Source: an uncultured Lachnospiraceae bacterium (lineage in GTDB: Bacteria; Bacillota; Clostridia; Lachnospirales; Lachnospiraceae). From it: a DNA stretch of 39,242 nucleotides. A program made the translations under genes and the position numbers. Positions 15,918 through 24,141 of the stretch are shown in pieces; position 1 is the first letter of the stretch, and the number at the start of each line of letters is the position of its first letter. The stretch covers positions 1-39,242 of the forward strand of contig CANQTG010000016.1 in NCBI GenBank assembly GCA_947626715.1, given 5' to 3'. Under the pieces are notes generated by a model. That model was not told where the DNA came from and ran no database searches. It saw nothing but the letters and a program-made list of their open reading frames with translations.

Positions 15918-16259
15918 TTACAGGTTTTTTACAAAATTGTTTTGGTTCCAAATGATACTGTTGCGTTCGACTAAGATCTCAATAAATTTTCTTACCAGAT
16001 CGATATCGTCCTGACTGCACAGGCGGAGACTTTCCAGAATATCGAGCGGGATCTCGTTCGCGTGCATGTTCCCAAGCAGAAGATAATCCGGCGTGACCTT
16101 TAGGATATCGCAGATACGAAGCAGGATCTCAAGACTCGGCCTTTCCCTTCCGTTTTCGATGGAAGAAATATGGTTATTTGAGATATCGAGCATTTCGGCC
16201 AGCTCGCTCTGTTTTAAGGAGAGCTCTTTTCTTCGTTGTCTGATCCGGCTTCCCATCAT
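15918..16259 (-). CDS. XRE-family helix-turn-helix regulator
   Basis: About 113 aa from the ATG at 16259. The N-terminal half is a classic XRE DNA-binding domain: GSRIRQRRKELSLKQSELAE, then MLDISNNHISSIENGRERPS (recognition-helix region), then LRICDILKVTPDYLLLG. The C-terminal tail (about 40 aa) is of unknown function. Start choice is uncertain: tandem ATGs at 16259 and 16256 follow GGAAG at a long spacing, and a TTG six codons upstream is possible; the longer open frame to 16361 lacks domain homology. The gene and its upstream region are visibly more AT-rich than the neighbourhood, hinting at acquisition. The target is unknown. Confidence 0.85.
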   Translation of the reverse strand: MMGSRIRQRRKELSLKQSELAEMLDISNNHISSIENGRERPSLEILLRICDILKVTPDYLLLGNMHANEIPLDILESLRLCSQDDIDLVRKFIEILVERNSIIWNQNNFVKNL

Positions 16260-16589
16260 ATGATACTGAACTTCCAAGTTGATCTCATCCCTTTCTTTGA
16301 CATCATAGCAGGAGATTTTACAAAACCAAAGAATGCATGGCAGAAATAATCTGTGTCGCATTATGTCGATTGCGATTTTCTATCTGTGACACAAGTTTAT
16401 TCTGTATGACATTTGATTTTTGCCAGAATGCGGCCTTTCTGCCCCATGAAAGCGCTAAAATCGACTTTCAAAGGACAGCTTATCGCAAAATATGGTTTTC
16501 TTTGTAGTAAAAATGCGGAAAAGATGATAAGATTTTAAAATGGGGATATCGAAAAGCAGGATCGCAGGCAGAGGCGGAAGAGGAAGCGT
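16260..16589. other. Divergent intergenic region between the XRE regulator and the phosphatase
   Basis: About 330 AT-rich bases with no credible gene. TGTGTC near 16353 and GACACA near 16387 form an interrupted palindrome that could bind the adjacent XRE protein. No sigma-A promoter with both boxes stands out on either strand, although expression of both genes presumably starts here. Confidence 0.4.
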
Positions 16590-17234
16590 ATGAATATCTA
16601 TCTGGTCAGACACGGAGAAACAGATTGGAACAAGACGGGCAGGATGCAGGGAGGCGCGGATATCCCGTTAAATGCGCGCGGTATCGCGCTCGCAGAGGAG
16701 ACGCGCGAGGGAATGCGCGGTATCCCGATCGAGATCATTTATTCCAGTCCCTTACAGCGGGCCTATAAAACGGCCCGGATCATAAGAGGGGAGAGAAAGA
16801 TCCCGATCGTCGCGGACGAGCGGCTGCGGGAGATGGGCTTTGGCAGATATGAGGGCTCCTCCATCGAATGGGCCAGAGCGCACGAAGAAGATCCGCTGTA
16901 TGACTTTATCAGGAGGCCGGAGCGTTACCGCGCGCGGGACGGGGAAGATTTTGAAGATGTGATCGCCCGCGCGGGGAGCTTTTTAAGGGAGGTCTTACTG
17001 CCCGCGCAGGATCGGTACGAGAACGTTATGATAAGCTCGCACGGGGCGTGGATACGCTGCTTTCTGCGCTGTATTGAGCAGCGCCCGATCGCGGCGTTCT
17101 GGGGCGGGATCCCGCAGAAAAACTGCGCGGTGACATTGGCGCTGCTTAAGGGAGGCCGCCTGCGGATCGTAGACGAGGGCAGGCTGTATTATGAGGAAAA
17201 GAAGGACGAGGAAGGGGCTTGTCTGCGGCTCTAA
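16590..17234 (+). CDS. Histidine phosphatase family protein (phosphoglycerate mutase-like)
   Basis: 214 aa. Seen: the phosphohistidine motif LVRHGETDWN with His8, GRMQGGADIPLNARG, the YSSPLQRAYKTARII segment with a catalytic Arg, the acid motif LREMGFGRYEG, and the second catalytic His in VMISSHGAWIRCF. This is a broad superfamily whose members hydrolyse small phosphates or phosphosugars; the substrate cannot be told. It could be compared with alpha-ribazole phosphatase (CobC), but it lies 5 kb from the cobalamin genes behind unrelated ones, so I do not assign that role. RBS AGAGGAAG before the ATG. Confidence 0.85.
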   Translation: MNIYLVRHGETDWNKTGRMQGGADIPLNARGIALAEETREGMRGIPIEIIYSSPLQRAYKTARIIRGERKIPIVADERLREMGFGRYEGSSIEWARAHEEDPLYDFIRRPERYRARDGEDFEDVIARAGSFLREVLLPAQDRYENVMISSHGAWIRCFLRCIEQRPIAAFWGGIPQKNCAVTLALLKGGRLRIVDEGRLYYEEKKDEEGACLRL

Positions 17235-17239
17235 GAAAA

Positions 17240-17268
17240 TGGACATTTTCCGATAAGTTTGATATAAT
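17240..17268 (+). promoter_or_regulatory. Sigma-A promoter for the GGDEF gene
   Basis: TGGACA (17240-17245), a 17-base spacer, and perfect TATAAT (17263-17268). Transcription would start near 17275, about 33 bases before the TTG start. Confidence 0.75.
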
Positions 17269-17307
17269 GATCGTAGCTTGTTTGGAGCCGGAGGAGGCGC
17301 ATCTGAT

Positions 17308-19029
17308 TTGGAAGGATATGAAGGGTGGCGCGAAGATACGGGCGCTTTGATCGAGGATACGCTGCTGCGTGATTTTTCAAAGCTGGCCAGAGTGAATCTG
17401 CTGACGGGAGAATACGCTTTTTGGAACGAAGGGAAAGAACCGGAGGAGGAACCGGGCTTTTCGAGCATTTATGATTATATGAGGGCGCAGGCCGAAAGCG
17501 GCGAGATATCTGCGGAGTATGCCGAGGACTATCTGCGCTATGCCGACGCCGCTTTTGTGCGGGAAAAGGCGTTTGCCGGGAAGCGGCGGCTTACCTGCAG
17601 CTATAAGAGCAGGCGGAAAGAGGGCCTTCGGTGGATGACCTTTACGATCGTGATACCGAAGGGCTGCGGGCCGGATGAGCCGTGGGCGGTATTTTGCTGG
17701 AGATGGGCCGAAGCCGGGATCGGGCTGATGGCGGACGCGCTTTCCATGCTTTCCGGGGTTTATTATAAGATCTTAAAGGTCAATATCAGCGCCGATACGT
17801 TTGAGATCGTCAGGATCGGGAAATGGGAGCAAAAGCAGTTCTTATGCCGCTACGATACGATCTCCGGCTGGCTGCGCGGCTTCGCGCAGGCAGGGGGCGT
17901 ATACGAGGACGATAAGGAGGAATATCTGAAATTTACGGATCTGGAGCGGCTGCGGGCGCAGTTTAAAAAGAGCAGGGAAAGAATAAATTACTGTTACCGC
18001 AGAAAAAAGGAGAACGGCTACCGCTGGGTGCAGATGGAGCTGATGCCGGACGACGAGTATACGGATGAACATCAGACGCTGCTCTTATGCGTCAGGGACG
18101 TGCATGAGGAATATCTGCGGGAGCAGCAAAGGCACAGGGAGCTGTTGGACAGCTACCAGCGGGACGCGCTGACGCTGCTGTATAACCGGCATAAGTATCA
18201 GGAAGATCTGGAGGAGCTGAAAAAGGAAAATACGACGCTTCTGGTATGCCTGTATGTGGACGTGAACGGGCTCCATGAACTGAATAACCATCTGGGGCAT
18301 AAAAAGGGGGACGATATGCTCTGCAGCGTGGCGGATTCGCTGCGCAGGCATTTCCCGGAGGAGCGGGTGTACCGCATTGGCGGCGATGAGTTTGTCATGC
18401 TGAGCCGGACGCTTTCCAAAGAAGGCGTGGAGCGGGTGCTGGCCGAGGTGCGCGGGGAGCTGCAAAAGGACGATTACGAGGTCGCCGCAGGCATCGCCGG
18501 CGGCGGGGAAGAGAACGTGTGCCAGATCGTGGGAGCCGCGGAGCTCGCCATGCGCAGGGATAAGGAGCTGTATTACAGAAAGCGCAGGGACCGGCGCAGA
18601 AAGCGCGGCATGAATGAAGAGCTGGAGAAAACGCTGGTTCAGAAACGGGATGCGGAATATTTCTTAAAGGCGATCGCGACAAAGTTCGTCGGCGTTTACG
18701 TGGTGGATCTCAGCTGCGATACGATGCGCTATATCCATATCCCGGATTATTTCCTGAAGATGGTGGAAAAAACGGAATTTTGCTACAGCGCCGCGCTGCG
18801 CATGTATATGGAAAAATATGTAAAGCCGGAGTATCACGACCGCTTTGAAAAGGTGCTGGATTACCGGTATCTGCTTAAAATGCTGGAAGAGGACGGCGGC
18901 GTGCAGCTCCCCTATCAAAAGGCGGGCGGCATGTGGATGGAGCTGCGCATCCTTCCGTTAGATGAACAGTCGGAGGAAAAATGCGGGACGATATGGATCT
19001 TTACCGATGAAATGCAGCGGGAATGGTAG
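17308..19029 (+). CDS. GGDEF-domain protein, probable diguanylate cyclase with PAS-like flanks
   Basis: About 573 aa from a TTG codon. No in-frame ATG exists near the N-terminus, and AGGAGG at 17292-17297 is 10 bases before the TTG. The N-terminal 270 residues look like two PAS-type sensor modules (the first ends near KGCGPDEPWAVFCW, the second spans about 150-265). The GGDEF domain (about 285-425) has LYVDVNGLHELNNHLGHKKG and an intact GGDEF at 358-362. The allosteric RxxD I-site is missing: the matching residues are FPEE. Beyond it is a basic linker (RKRRDRRRKRG) and another PAS-like domain (about 445-570), an uncommon place for a sensor. No transmembrane helix is seen, so it is likely cytoplasmic. 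No EAL domain. Confidence 0.85.
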   Translation: MEGYEGWREDTGALIEDTLLRDFSKLARVNLLTGEYAFWNEGKEPEEEPGFSSIYDYMRAQAESGEISAEYAEDYLRYADAAFVREKAFAGKRRLTCSYKSRRKEGLRWMTFTIVIPKGCGPDEPWAVFCWRWAEAGIGLMADALSMLSGVYYKILKVNISADTFEIVRIGKWEQKQFLCRYDTISGWLRGFAQAGGVYEDDKEEYLKFTDLERLRAQFKKSRERINYCYRRKKENGYRWVQMELMPDDEYTDEHQTLLLCVRDVHEEYLREQQRHRELLDSYQRDALTLLYNRHKYQEDLEELKKENTTLLVCLYVDVNGLHELNNHLGHKKGDDMLCSVADSLRRHFPEERVYRIGGDEFVMLSRTLSKEGVERVLAEVRGELQKDDYEVAAGIAGGGEENVCQIVGAAELAMRRDKELYYRKRRDRRRKRGMNEELEKTLVQKRDAEYFLKAIATKFVGVYVVDLSCDTMRYIHIPDYFLKMVEKTEFCYSAALRMYMEKYVKPEYHDRFEKVLDYRYLLKMLEEDGGVQLPYQKAGGMWMELRILPLDEQSEEKCGTIWIFTDEMQREW

Positions 19030-19090
19030 GGAGGAGGCGTTCGGTAAAGAGATCGGATAAGGGATCAGACAGGGGAGGCATAAGGGTAAG

Positions 19091-20470
19091 ATGAGAGGGA
19101 AGGCAATGATCGCCGCCGCGGCGGCTATGGCGCTTATGACGCCGTTTACCGCGTATGCGGCGGACAATACGATCTGGAGTTTGGACAGGGCTGCGGCGGC
19201 GGCGAACGTGACGCCGCAGATGTGCACCGCCGGATTTTGGCAGGAAAAGGATAGCTGCCCCGACGGGCTCATTATGACGGTGGAGGAGATCGCGGCGTTA
19301 AACCGCGCGATCCTCGATACGCCGGAGACGCATATGAACGATCTGGAGACGTTTGTCGGGACCTATAACGGGACGGAGCTGGCGGCGCGCAGCGCGGCGT
19401 TTGAATCCCCGAAGGGGCTTTATCTATACGGCCTTCCCGTCCCCGAGAGCTATTATGAAGCGCTACGTCAGAACATACGCAGCGCGCCGGTAACGGAGGA
19501 AATGCCGTATCGGTACGGCTTTGCCGTAAACAGGACGGTCATAAAGGCGTATCCGTGCATAGATTTCCTCTCCGACGATCCGCTCGATCCCGAATGGGAC
19601 GAGGGCGTATCGAGCGCGGCCGCGGTAAACGAGCCGCTCGTGATCCTGTTTACGACCGCGGACGGCAGCTTTACGCTCGTAAAGAGCCAGAGCTGCGAGG
19701 GCTGGGTGCCGACGGCGGATATCGCGGTATGCGCGAGCAGGGAAGAATGGGAGGCTTGTAAAAATCCCGCGGATTTTCTGGTCGTGACAGGGGAAAAGGT
19801 ATATCTTGAGCCGAGCGTAGATCAGGATCTGAACGAAAAAATGCTCACGATGGGGACGATCCTGCCGCTCGACGAGGAACAGACGGGTACGGTATCCTTC
19901 CGGCTCCCGTGGAACAATTACGTGGTCAAAATGCCCGCGAGAAACCCGGACGGCAGCTTTTACCAAAAGGATGCGCTGCTTCCCGTAAGCCGCGACGTGA
20001 ATGTCGGTTTTCTGCCGTATACGGCGGACAATGTCGTATCGCAGGCGTTTAAGTCCTTAGGCAACCGCTACGGCTGGGGCGGTATGCTGAACGCGCAGGA
20101 CTGCTCCTCCTATGTGAGGGAGATATACCGGTGCTTCGGGCTGGATCTTCCGCGGAATACGACGCGGCAGGCGGCGATACCGGCAGGGAGGGCGGATCTT
20201 TCGGCGATGACGGCAGAGGAAAAAAAGGCCGTTCTGGATACGCTTCCCGCAGGGACGATCCTGATATTCCCGGGACATGAAATGCTCTATCTGGGAGAAG
20301 AAAACGGGCTGTACTATACGATCAACGACGTCAGCTCTCTGGTCGCGCCGGGTCAGCCGGAAAACGGGATCATAAAGCCGAGGAGCGTCGTGGTGAACGA
20401 TCTTTCCACGCTGCGGGGGAACGGTACGACTTGGCTTGACAATCTGACCTGCGCGGTGACGATTGGGTGA
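19091..20470 (+). CDS. Secreted SH3 / NlpC-P60 cell-wall peptidase
   Basis: 459 aa with a signal peptide (MRGKAMIAAAAAMALMTPFT, cleavage likely after AYA at about 23). An N-terminal helical region and SH3b-like domains follow (about 130-300, for example SCEGWVPTADIAVCASREEW). The C-terminal NlpC/P60 domain (about 315-459) has the catalytic Cys338 in NAQDCSSYVREIYRCFGLDL and His396 in PGHEMLYLG, with YTIND after it as the third polar residue. The family cleaves peptide stems of peptidoglycan, usually gamma-D-Glu-diamino acid bonds. The sporulating host and diaminopimelate-type wall are consistent with that. RBS AAGGG. No strong promoter is visible just upstream. Confidence 0.88.
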   Translation: MRGKAMIAAAAAMALMTPFTAYAADNTIWSLDRAAAAANVTPQMCTAGFWQEKDSCPDGLIMTVEEIAALNRAILDTPETHMNDLETFVGTYNGTELAARSAAFESPKGLYLYGLPVPESYYEALRQNIRSAPVTEEMPYRYGFAVNRTVIKAYPCIDFLSDDPLDPEWDEGVSSAAAVNEPLVILFTTADGSFTLVKSQSCEGWVPTADIAVCASREEWEACKNPADFLVVTGEKVYLEPSVDQDLNEKMLTMGTILPLDEEQTGTVSFRLPWNNYVVKMPARNPDGSFYQKDALLPVSRDVNVGFLPYTADNVVSQAFKSLGNRYGWGGMLNAQDCSSYVREIYRCFGLDLPRNTTRQAAIPAGRADLSAMTAEEKKAVLDTLPAGTILIFPGHEMLYLGEENGLYYTINDVSSLVAPGQPENGIIKPRSVVVNDLSTLRGNGTTWLDNLTCAVTIG

Positions 20471-20550
20471 TGGATGACAGGAAGGGACGCGCCCTTTGGA
20501 AGAAATAGGGGCGGTATGACGAGGGTAAGAATAAAAAGGAGGAGTTTATC

Positions 20551-20847
20551 ATGACGATTCAGCAGACGGGTGAAAACGGGAAGATAAGGCTGGCGTTAGA
20601 GGGAAGGCTGGATACGGTAACGGCCCCCGAGCTGGAAGAAAGGCTTGACAGCGTTTTGGGTCAGGCGCAGGAGCTCTGCTTTGATTTTGGGAAGCTGGAA
20701 TATATTTCCTCTGCGGGGCTGCGCCTGCTTTTAAAGGCGCAGAAGGCCATGAACGCAAAGGGCGGTATGAAGCTTGTCGGCGTGAACGAGACGATCATGG
20801 AGGTATTTGAGATCACGGGATTTGTCGATATCCTCACGATCGAGTAA
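20551..20847 (+). CDS. STAS-domain anti-sigma factor antagonist
   Basis: 98 aa, all STAS domain: EGRLDTVTAPELEERLDSVL, LCFDFGKLEYISSAGLRLLL, and the final helix EVFEITGFVDILTIE. The conserved phosphorylatable Ser lies in ISSAGLR. Such proteins swap partners with a serine kinase/anti-sigma factor. Strong RBS AAAAGGAGGAG. The gene 57 bases downstream encodes a candidate partner. It is distinct from SpoIIAA, and no sigma factor is next to it. Confidence 0.88.
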   Translation: MTIQQTGENGKIRLALEGRLDTVTAPELEERLDSVLGQAQELCFDFGKLEYISSAGLRLLLKAQKAMNAKGGMKLVGVNETIMEVFEITGFVDILTIE

Positions 20848-20850
20848 CGG

Positions 20851-20868
20851 CGGGCGCGGGCGCGCCCG
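20851..20868. repeat. GC-rich perfect palindrome between the STAS gene and the next gene
   Basis: CGGGCGCG (20851-20858) and CGCGCCCG (20861-20868) are separated by GG. There is no T-run, so it is not a standard terminator; it may modulate the ratio of the two gene products or stabilise mRNA. Confidence 0.6.
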
Positions 20869-20903
20869 TTGACAGGGGAATCAAACGGAAAGAAGGAAAA
20901 ACG

Positions 20904-21512
20904 ATGAAAACGGATATTTGTGCCATTTCAAGCGATCGGTCGACGCTGGAAGCGATCTTTCGGGAGGTCGAGAAGTCGGCCGCTTACAATGCGCTGCCGA
21001 AAAAGCAGTCGCTGCAGCTGCGGCTGCTCGCGGAGGAGCTGGTCGGTATGCTTCCCGAGCTCTTAGAGGTCGGCGGCGGCCGGTTCTGGATCGAGAATCA
21101 GGGGAATGACTTCGAGCTCCATGCGTCGATCTTGGCGGAAGGGCTCTCAGTCTTTGACAAAAACAGGATCCTCGCGGTCTCCACCTCGGGCAGGAACGCG
21201 GCGGCAAAGGGGATCGTAAATAAGATCAAGCTCGTCGCGGCGGGAATGCTGGACGGCTATCTTGAGATCTCCAAAACGACGGGGAACGATTATTATGGTT
21301 TTTATACTATGGGCACGGACGTAAGCTATATCAATTACGGCGAATGGTCGAACGCGTGGTCGCTTCGCAGCTACCGGGAGAGCGCGGGCGGCAACAAGGA
21401 CGCCGAGGAATGGGATGAGCTGGAGAAATCCATCATCGCCAATCTCGCCGACGATGTGATCGTGGGTGTGCTCGGGCAAAAGGTGGATATTATCGTGAAG
21501 AAGAGATTTTAA
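20904..21512 (+). CDS. Putative partner of the STAS protein, divergent GHKL-like protein
   Basis: 202 aa, no signal peptide or membrane segment. The segment KKQSLQLRLLAEELVGMLPELLE resembles the N-box helix of RsbW/SpoIIAB kinases (LxxEEL...N), but the Mg-binding Asn is replaced (EELVGM), and clear G1 (DxGxG) and G2 boxes are not visible. The C-terminal DDVIVGVLGQKVDIIVKKRF ends like the last strand of that fold. I infer a catalytically weakened or dead anti-sigma/kinase-like protein working with the STAS protein; the family assignment rests on context plus one motif and may be wrong. It is followed by the hem operon leader. Confidence 0.5.
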   Translation: MKTDICAISSDRSTLEAIFREVEKSAAYNALPKKQSLQLRLLAEELVGMLPELLEVGGGRFWIENQGNDFELHASILAEGLSVFDKNRILAVSTSGRNAAAKGIVNKIKLVAAGMLDGYLEISKTTGNDYYGFYTMGTDVSYINYGEWSNAWSLRSYRESAGGNKDAEEWDELEKSIIANLADDVIVGVLGQKVDIIVKKRF

Positions 21513-21513
21513 C

Positions 21514-21542
21514 TGGATATCCGCCCGGAAACGTGGTAAGAT
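21514..21542 (+). promoter_or_regulatory. Candidate extended -10 promoter for the hem/cob operon
   Basis: TGGATA (21514-21519), a 17-base spacer, and TAAGAT (21537-21542) with TGG just before it forming an extended -10. Each hexamer matches 4 of 6. Transcription near 21549 would include the whole riboswitch. Confidence 0.4.
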
Positions 21543-21598
21543 AAGGAAAACTCATGCGGCGGTAAGAGTTAAGCGGCCGCAGGAACAAGTGAACAGAA

Positions 21599-21792
21599 TA
21601 TGCAGTGCCGGATATGGGGGCTGCCATATCGGGAGAATAGGGAATCACGTAGGAATCGTGAACGGTACCGCCGCTGTATACATGGATAGATTATCCGTGA
21701 CGAAAGTCGGTCATTGGGGAAACCTGAGAAGGCTGGATAATTTAGCAAAAACGAATGTTTTTAGATGTGTGAGTCAGCAGACCTGCTGCATA
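21599..21792 (+). promoter_or_regulatory. Cobalamin riboswitch controlling the hem/cob operon
   Basis: P1 closes TATGCAG (21599-21605) with CTGCATA (21786-21792). Core elements are in order: GGGAATCACGTAGGAATCGTG, then ACCGCCGCTGTATAC (the GCCACTG-like element), TCATTGGGGAAACCTGAGAAGG, and the B12 box GAGTCAGCAGACCTGC. It is diverged at a few positions compared with riboswitch 2 but has all the landmarks. It senses adenosyl- or related cobalamins. A terminator hairpin follows at 21840-21879, so binding should stop transcription. Confidence 0.9.
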
Positions 21793-21839
21793 CAAGCGCC
21801 CTGATGGGGCGGTAAAACGGGGATACTATGGGAAGAGAC

Positions 21840-21879
21840 GGCTGTAGTAATAGCGTTAGCGCTGTTATTATGGCTTTTT
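21840..21879 (+). terminator. Riboswitch-linked terminator in front of hemA
   Basis: The 16 bases at 21840-21855 pair throughout (several G-U) with 21860-21875 around a TTAG loop, followed by TTTTT. A small GCCC/GGGGC hairpin lies between the aptamer and this stem. It is the expression platform of the preceding cobalamin riboswitch. Confidence 0.88.
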
Positions 21880-21896
21880 CATTGCGAGGGATACAT

Positions 21897-23129
21897 ATGG
21901 CGATATGGATGGCAGGAATCGATCATAACAGGGCGAGCCTAGATGTGAGAAGCGTTTTCTCGATCTCGGCCAGAGAGATGCGGGAAGCCTATGCCTTTTT
22001 TCGGGAACGGCAGGAAATAGAAGGCTGCGTTTTGATTTCCACCTGCAATCGGATGGAAATCTGGCTGAGCGTTGACGAACGGGCGCAGATTTCCCCGATA
22101 GAGCTATTGTGCGGATATCTGAAGGTGGACGCGGAAAAATACCGGGGCTATTTTATCGAGCGAAAGTACCGGGAAGCCGTGCGCCATCTGTTCCGCGTGG
22201 CGTCGGGGTTAGAATCGAGGATCGTCGGGGAGGATCAGATCGTTACGCAGGTGGGGGACGCGCTTGCCGCCGCCCGCAGCTGCGACGCCGCCGATCATAC
22301 GCTGGAGGTGCTCTTTAGGCTTGCCGTTACGGCGGGGAAGCAGGTCAAGACGGAAACGGATCTTTCCACGGCGGATCAGTCCGTGATCCATACGGCGCTC
22401 CATGTGCTGGAAGAGCAGGGGATTTCTGTCAAAGATAAGAAATGCATGGTCATCGGCAACGGAATGATGGGCAGGCTGTCCGCCCGGACGCTGCAGGAGC
22501 TGGGGGCCGACGTTACGGTTACGATCCGTCAGTATCATGGGAAATCCGTCGATGTGCCGCCGGGGTGCCGGCGGATCGACTATGAGGACAGGCTGAAAAA
22601 GCTCCCGGAGTGCGATTTTGTCGTAAGCGCCACGAGCAGTATGAATTATACGCTCAAATGGGACGACGTGGCCGCCCTTCCCATCGGGCATCCGATCCGC
22701 ATGATCGATCTGGCGGTGCCTAGAGATATAGAGCGGAAGATCGGCGAATTAGACTGGGTGACACTTTACGATATCGACTCCTTCCATATCGACTTAAAGT
22801 CGGAGAAGGTAAGGGCGAATCTGGAAAAGGCGGAGCTGATCCTAGAGGAAAAAGAAGGTGAATTTTACGAATGGTACGAGGGAAGGGATCTTATCCCCCG
22901 TATCCAGAGGCTCAAGGAGGCCGCCGGCTTTGACGTAACGGCGCGGCTGACAGCCGTGATGAAGCAGGTGCCTTTGGAAGAGAGCGGAAAGCAAAAGCTG
23001 GGACAGGAGATTGCGGGCGCGTCGTCCCGGATGATGAACCGGCTGCTTTTCGGAATGCGGGCCAAGCTGCCGGACGAGGTATTCAAGGAGAGCCTTGCGG
23101 CGATGGAAGAGGTATTGAGCGGCCTATGA
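21897..23129 (+). CDS. hemA: Glutamyl-tRNA reductase
   Basis: 410 aa. It reduces Glu-tRNA(Glu) to glutamate-1-semialdehyde with NADPH, the first step of the C5 tetrapyrrole pathway. Seen: AGIDHNRASLDVRSVFS, the catalytic-Cys motif LISTCNRMEIW (Cys50), GLESRIVGEDQIVTQV, the NADP-binding section VIGNGMMGRLSARTL, and IRMIDLAVPRDIE, then the C-terminal dimerisation helix region. The start at 21897 has GAGGG at 21886-21890; a longer frame from 21828 would run through the terminator hairpin and is rejected. First gene of the riboswitch-1 operon. C5 supply under B12 control suggests that this set feeds corrinoids. Confidence 0.95.
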   Translation: MAIWMAGIDHNRASLDVRSVFSISAREMREAYAFFRERQEIEGCVLISTCNRMEIWLSVDERAQISPIELLCGYLKVDAEKYRGYFIERKYREAVRHLFRVASGLESRIVGEDQIVTQVGDALAAARSCDAADHTLEVLFRLAVTAGKQVKTETDLSTADQSVIHTALHVLEEQGISVKDKKCMVIGNGMMGRLSARTLQELGADVTVTIRQYHGKSVDVPPGCRRIDYEDRLKKLPECDFVVSATSSMNYTLKWDDVAALPIGHPIRMIDLAVPRDIERKIGELDWVTLYDIDSFHIDLKSEKVRANLEKAELILEEKEGEFYEWYEGRDLIPRIQRLKEAAGFDVTARLTAVMKQVPLEESGKQKLGQEIAGASSRMMNRLLFGMRAKLPDEVFKESLAAMEEVLSGL

Positions 23130-23157
23130 CCGCAGAGATAAGAAAGGGGATAAGGCG

Positions 23158-24141
23158 ATGGATATGACAGTCAGGCCGAGAAGGCTGCGCGGAAACGAAG
23201 TTCTGCGAAAGATGGTGAGAGAGACAAGGATAGACAGCTCCTCTCTGATCTACCCGATGTTTGTAATGGACGGAAAGAATCGGAAAGAGGAGATATCCTC
23301 CCTTTCCGGGCAGTTTCGCTATACCGTGGACAGGGTGGAGGAAGAGCTGGAGGCTCTGACAGCCTCCGGCGTGGGCAGCGTGCTGCTGTTTGGGATCCCA
23401 GAGAAAAAGGACGAGGAAGGGAGTGGGGCCTATGCGGAGGATGGGATCGTCCAGCGCGCCCTCCGTTTTATCAAGGAACGTTATCCGCAGCTCTATCTGA
23501 TTACGGACGTATGTATGTGCGAGTATACCTCCCACGGGCACTGCGGCATTTTGTGCGGTCATGACGTGGATAACGACAGGACGCTGGAGTCGATCGCCCG
23601 AATCGCCCTCTCCCACGCGCAGGCGGGAGCCGATATGGTGGCTCCCTCCGATATGATGGACGGACGGGTCAGGGCGATCCGCACGCTTTTGGACAGGGAG
23701 GGATACCTATCGGTTCCGATCATGTCCTATGCGGTGAAATACGCCTCCTCCTTTTACGGGCCCTTTCGGGAGGCGGCGGGCTCGGCTCCTTCCTTTGGGA
23801 ACCGCAGGAGCTATCAAATGGATTTTCACAACCGGAGAGAGGGGCTGAAGGAAGCCCTGCTCGATGTGGAGGAGGGAGCCGATATCATTATGGTGAAACC
23901 GGCCATGTCGTATCTGGATCTGGTAAGGGAGGTGCGCGGTCAGATCACGCTGCCTGTCGCGACCTACAGCGTGAGCGGAGAATATGCGATGGTAAAGGCC
24001 GCCGCAGAAAAGGGCTGGATCGATGAGGAGAGTATCGTCTGCGAGATGGCGGCGGGCGCTTACCGCGCGGGCGCGGATCTTTATATCACCTATTATGCAA
24101 AGGAGCTGGCAAAATTTATACAGGAAGGGAGAATCGGCTGA
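23158..24141 (+). CDS. hemB: Porphobilinogen synthase (delta-aminolevulinate dehydratase)
   Basis: 327 aa, standard size. It condenses two 5-aminolevulinate molecules into porphobilinogen. Seen: N-terminal RPRRLRGNEVLRKMVRET, the zinc-site triad in DVCMCEYTSHGHCGI (Cys119, Cys121, Cys129), which marks the zinc-dependent type, and the two active-site lysines in SYAVKYASSFYGPF (Lys194) and IIMVKPAMSYLD (Lys247). The stop overlaps the start of hemL by one base. RBS GAAAGGGG. Confidence 0.97.
   Translation: MDMTVRPRRLRGNEVLRKMVRETRIDSSSLIYPMFVMDGKNRKEEISSLSGQFRYTVDRVEEELEALTASGVGSVLLFGIPEKKDEEGSGAYAEDGIVQRALRFIKERYPQLYLITDVCMCEYTSHGHCGILCGHDVDNDRTLESIARIALSHAQAGADMVAPSDMMDGRVRAIRTLLDREGYLSVPIMSYAVKYASSFYGPFREAAGSAPSFGNRRSYQMDFHNRREGLKEALLDVEEGADIIMVKPAMSYLDLVREVRGQITLPVATYSVSGEYAMVKAAAEKGWIDEESIVCEMAAGAYRAGADLYITYYAKELAKFIQEGRIG

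Noticed and set aside
16590..17234. Alpha-ribazole phosphatase (CobC) assignment for the histidine phosphatase
   Set aside because: Only the superfamily motifs are visible and it is separated from the cobalamin genes by unrelated genes.
20851..20868. Intrinsic terminator after the STAS gene
   Set aside because: The palindrome has no following T-run.
21589..21896. Open frame over riboswitch 1 and an upstream start for hemA at 21828
   Set aside because: The first lies wholly in the cobalamin aptamer; the second would translate through the terminator hairpin. The ATG at 21897 has an RBS and gives the family-standard N-terminus.
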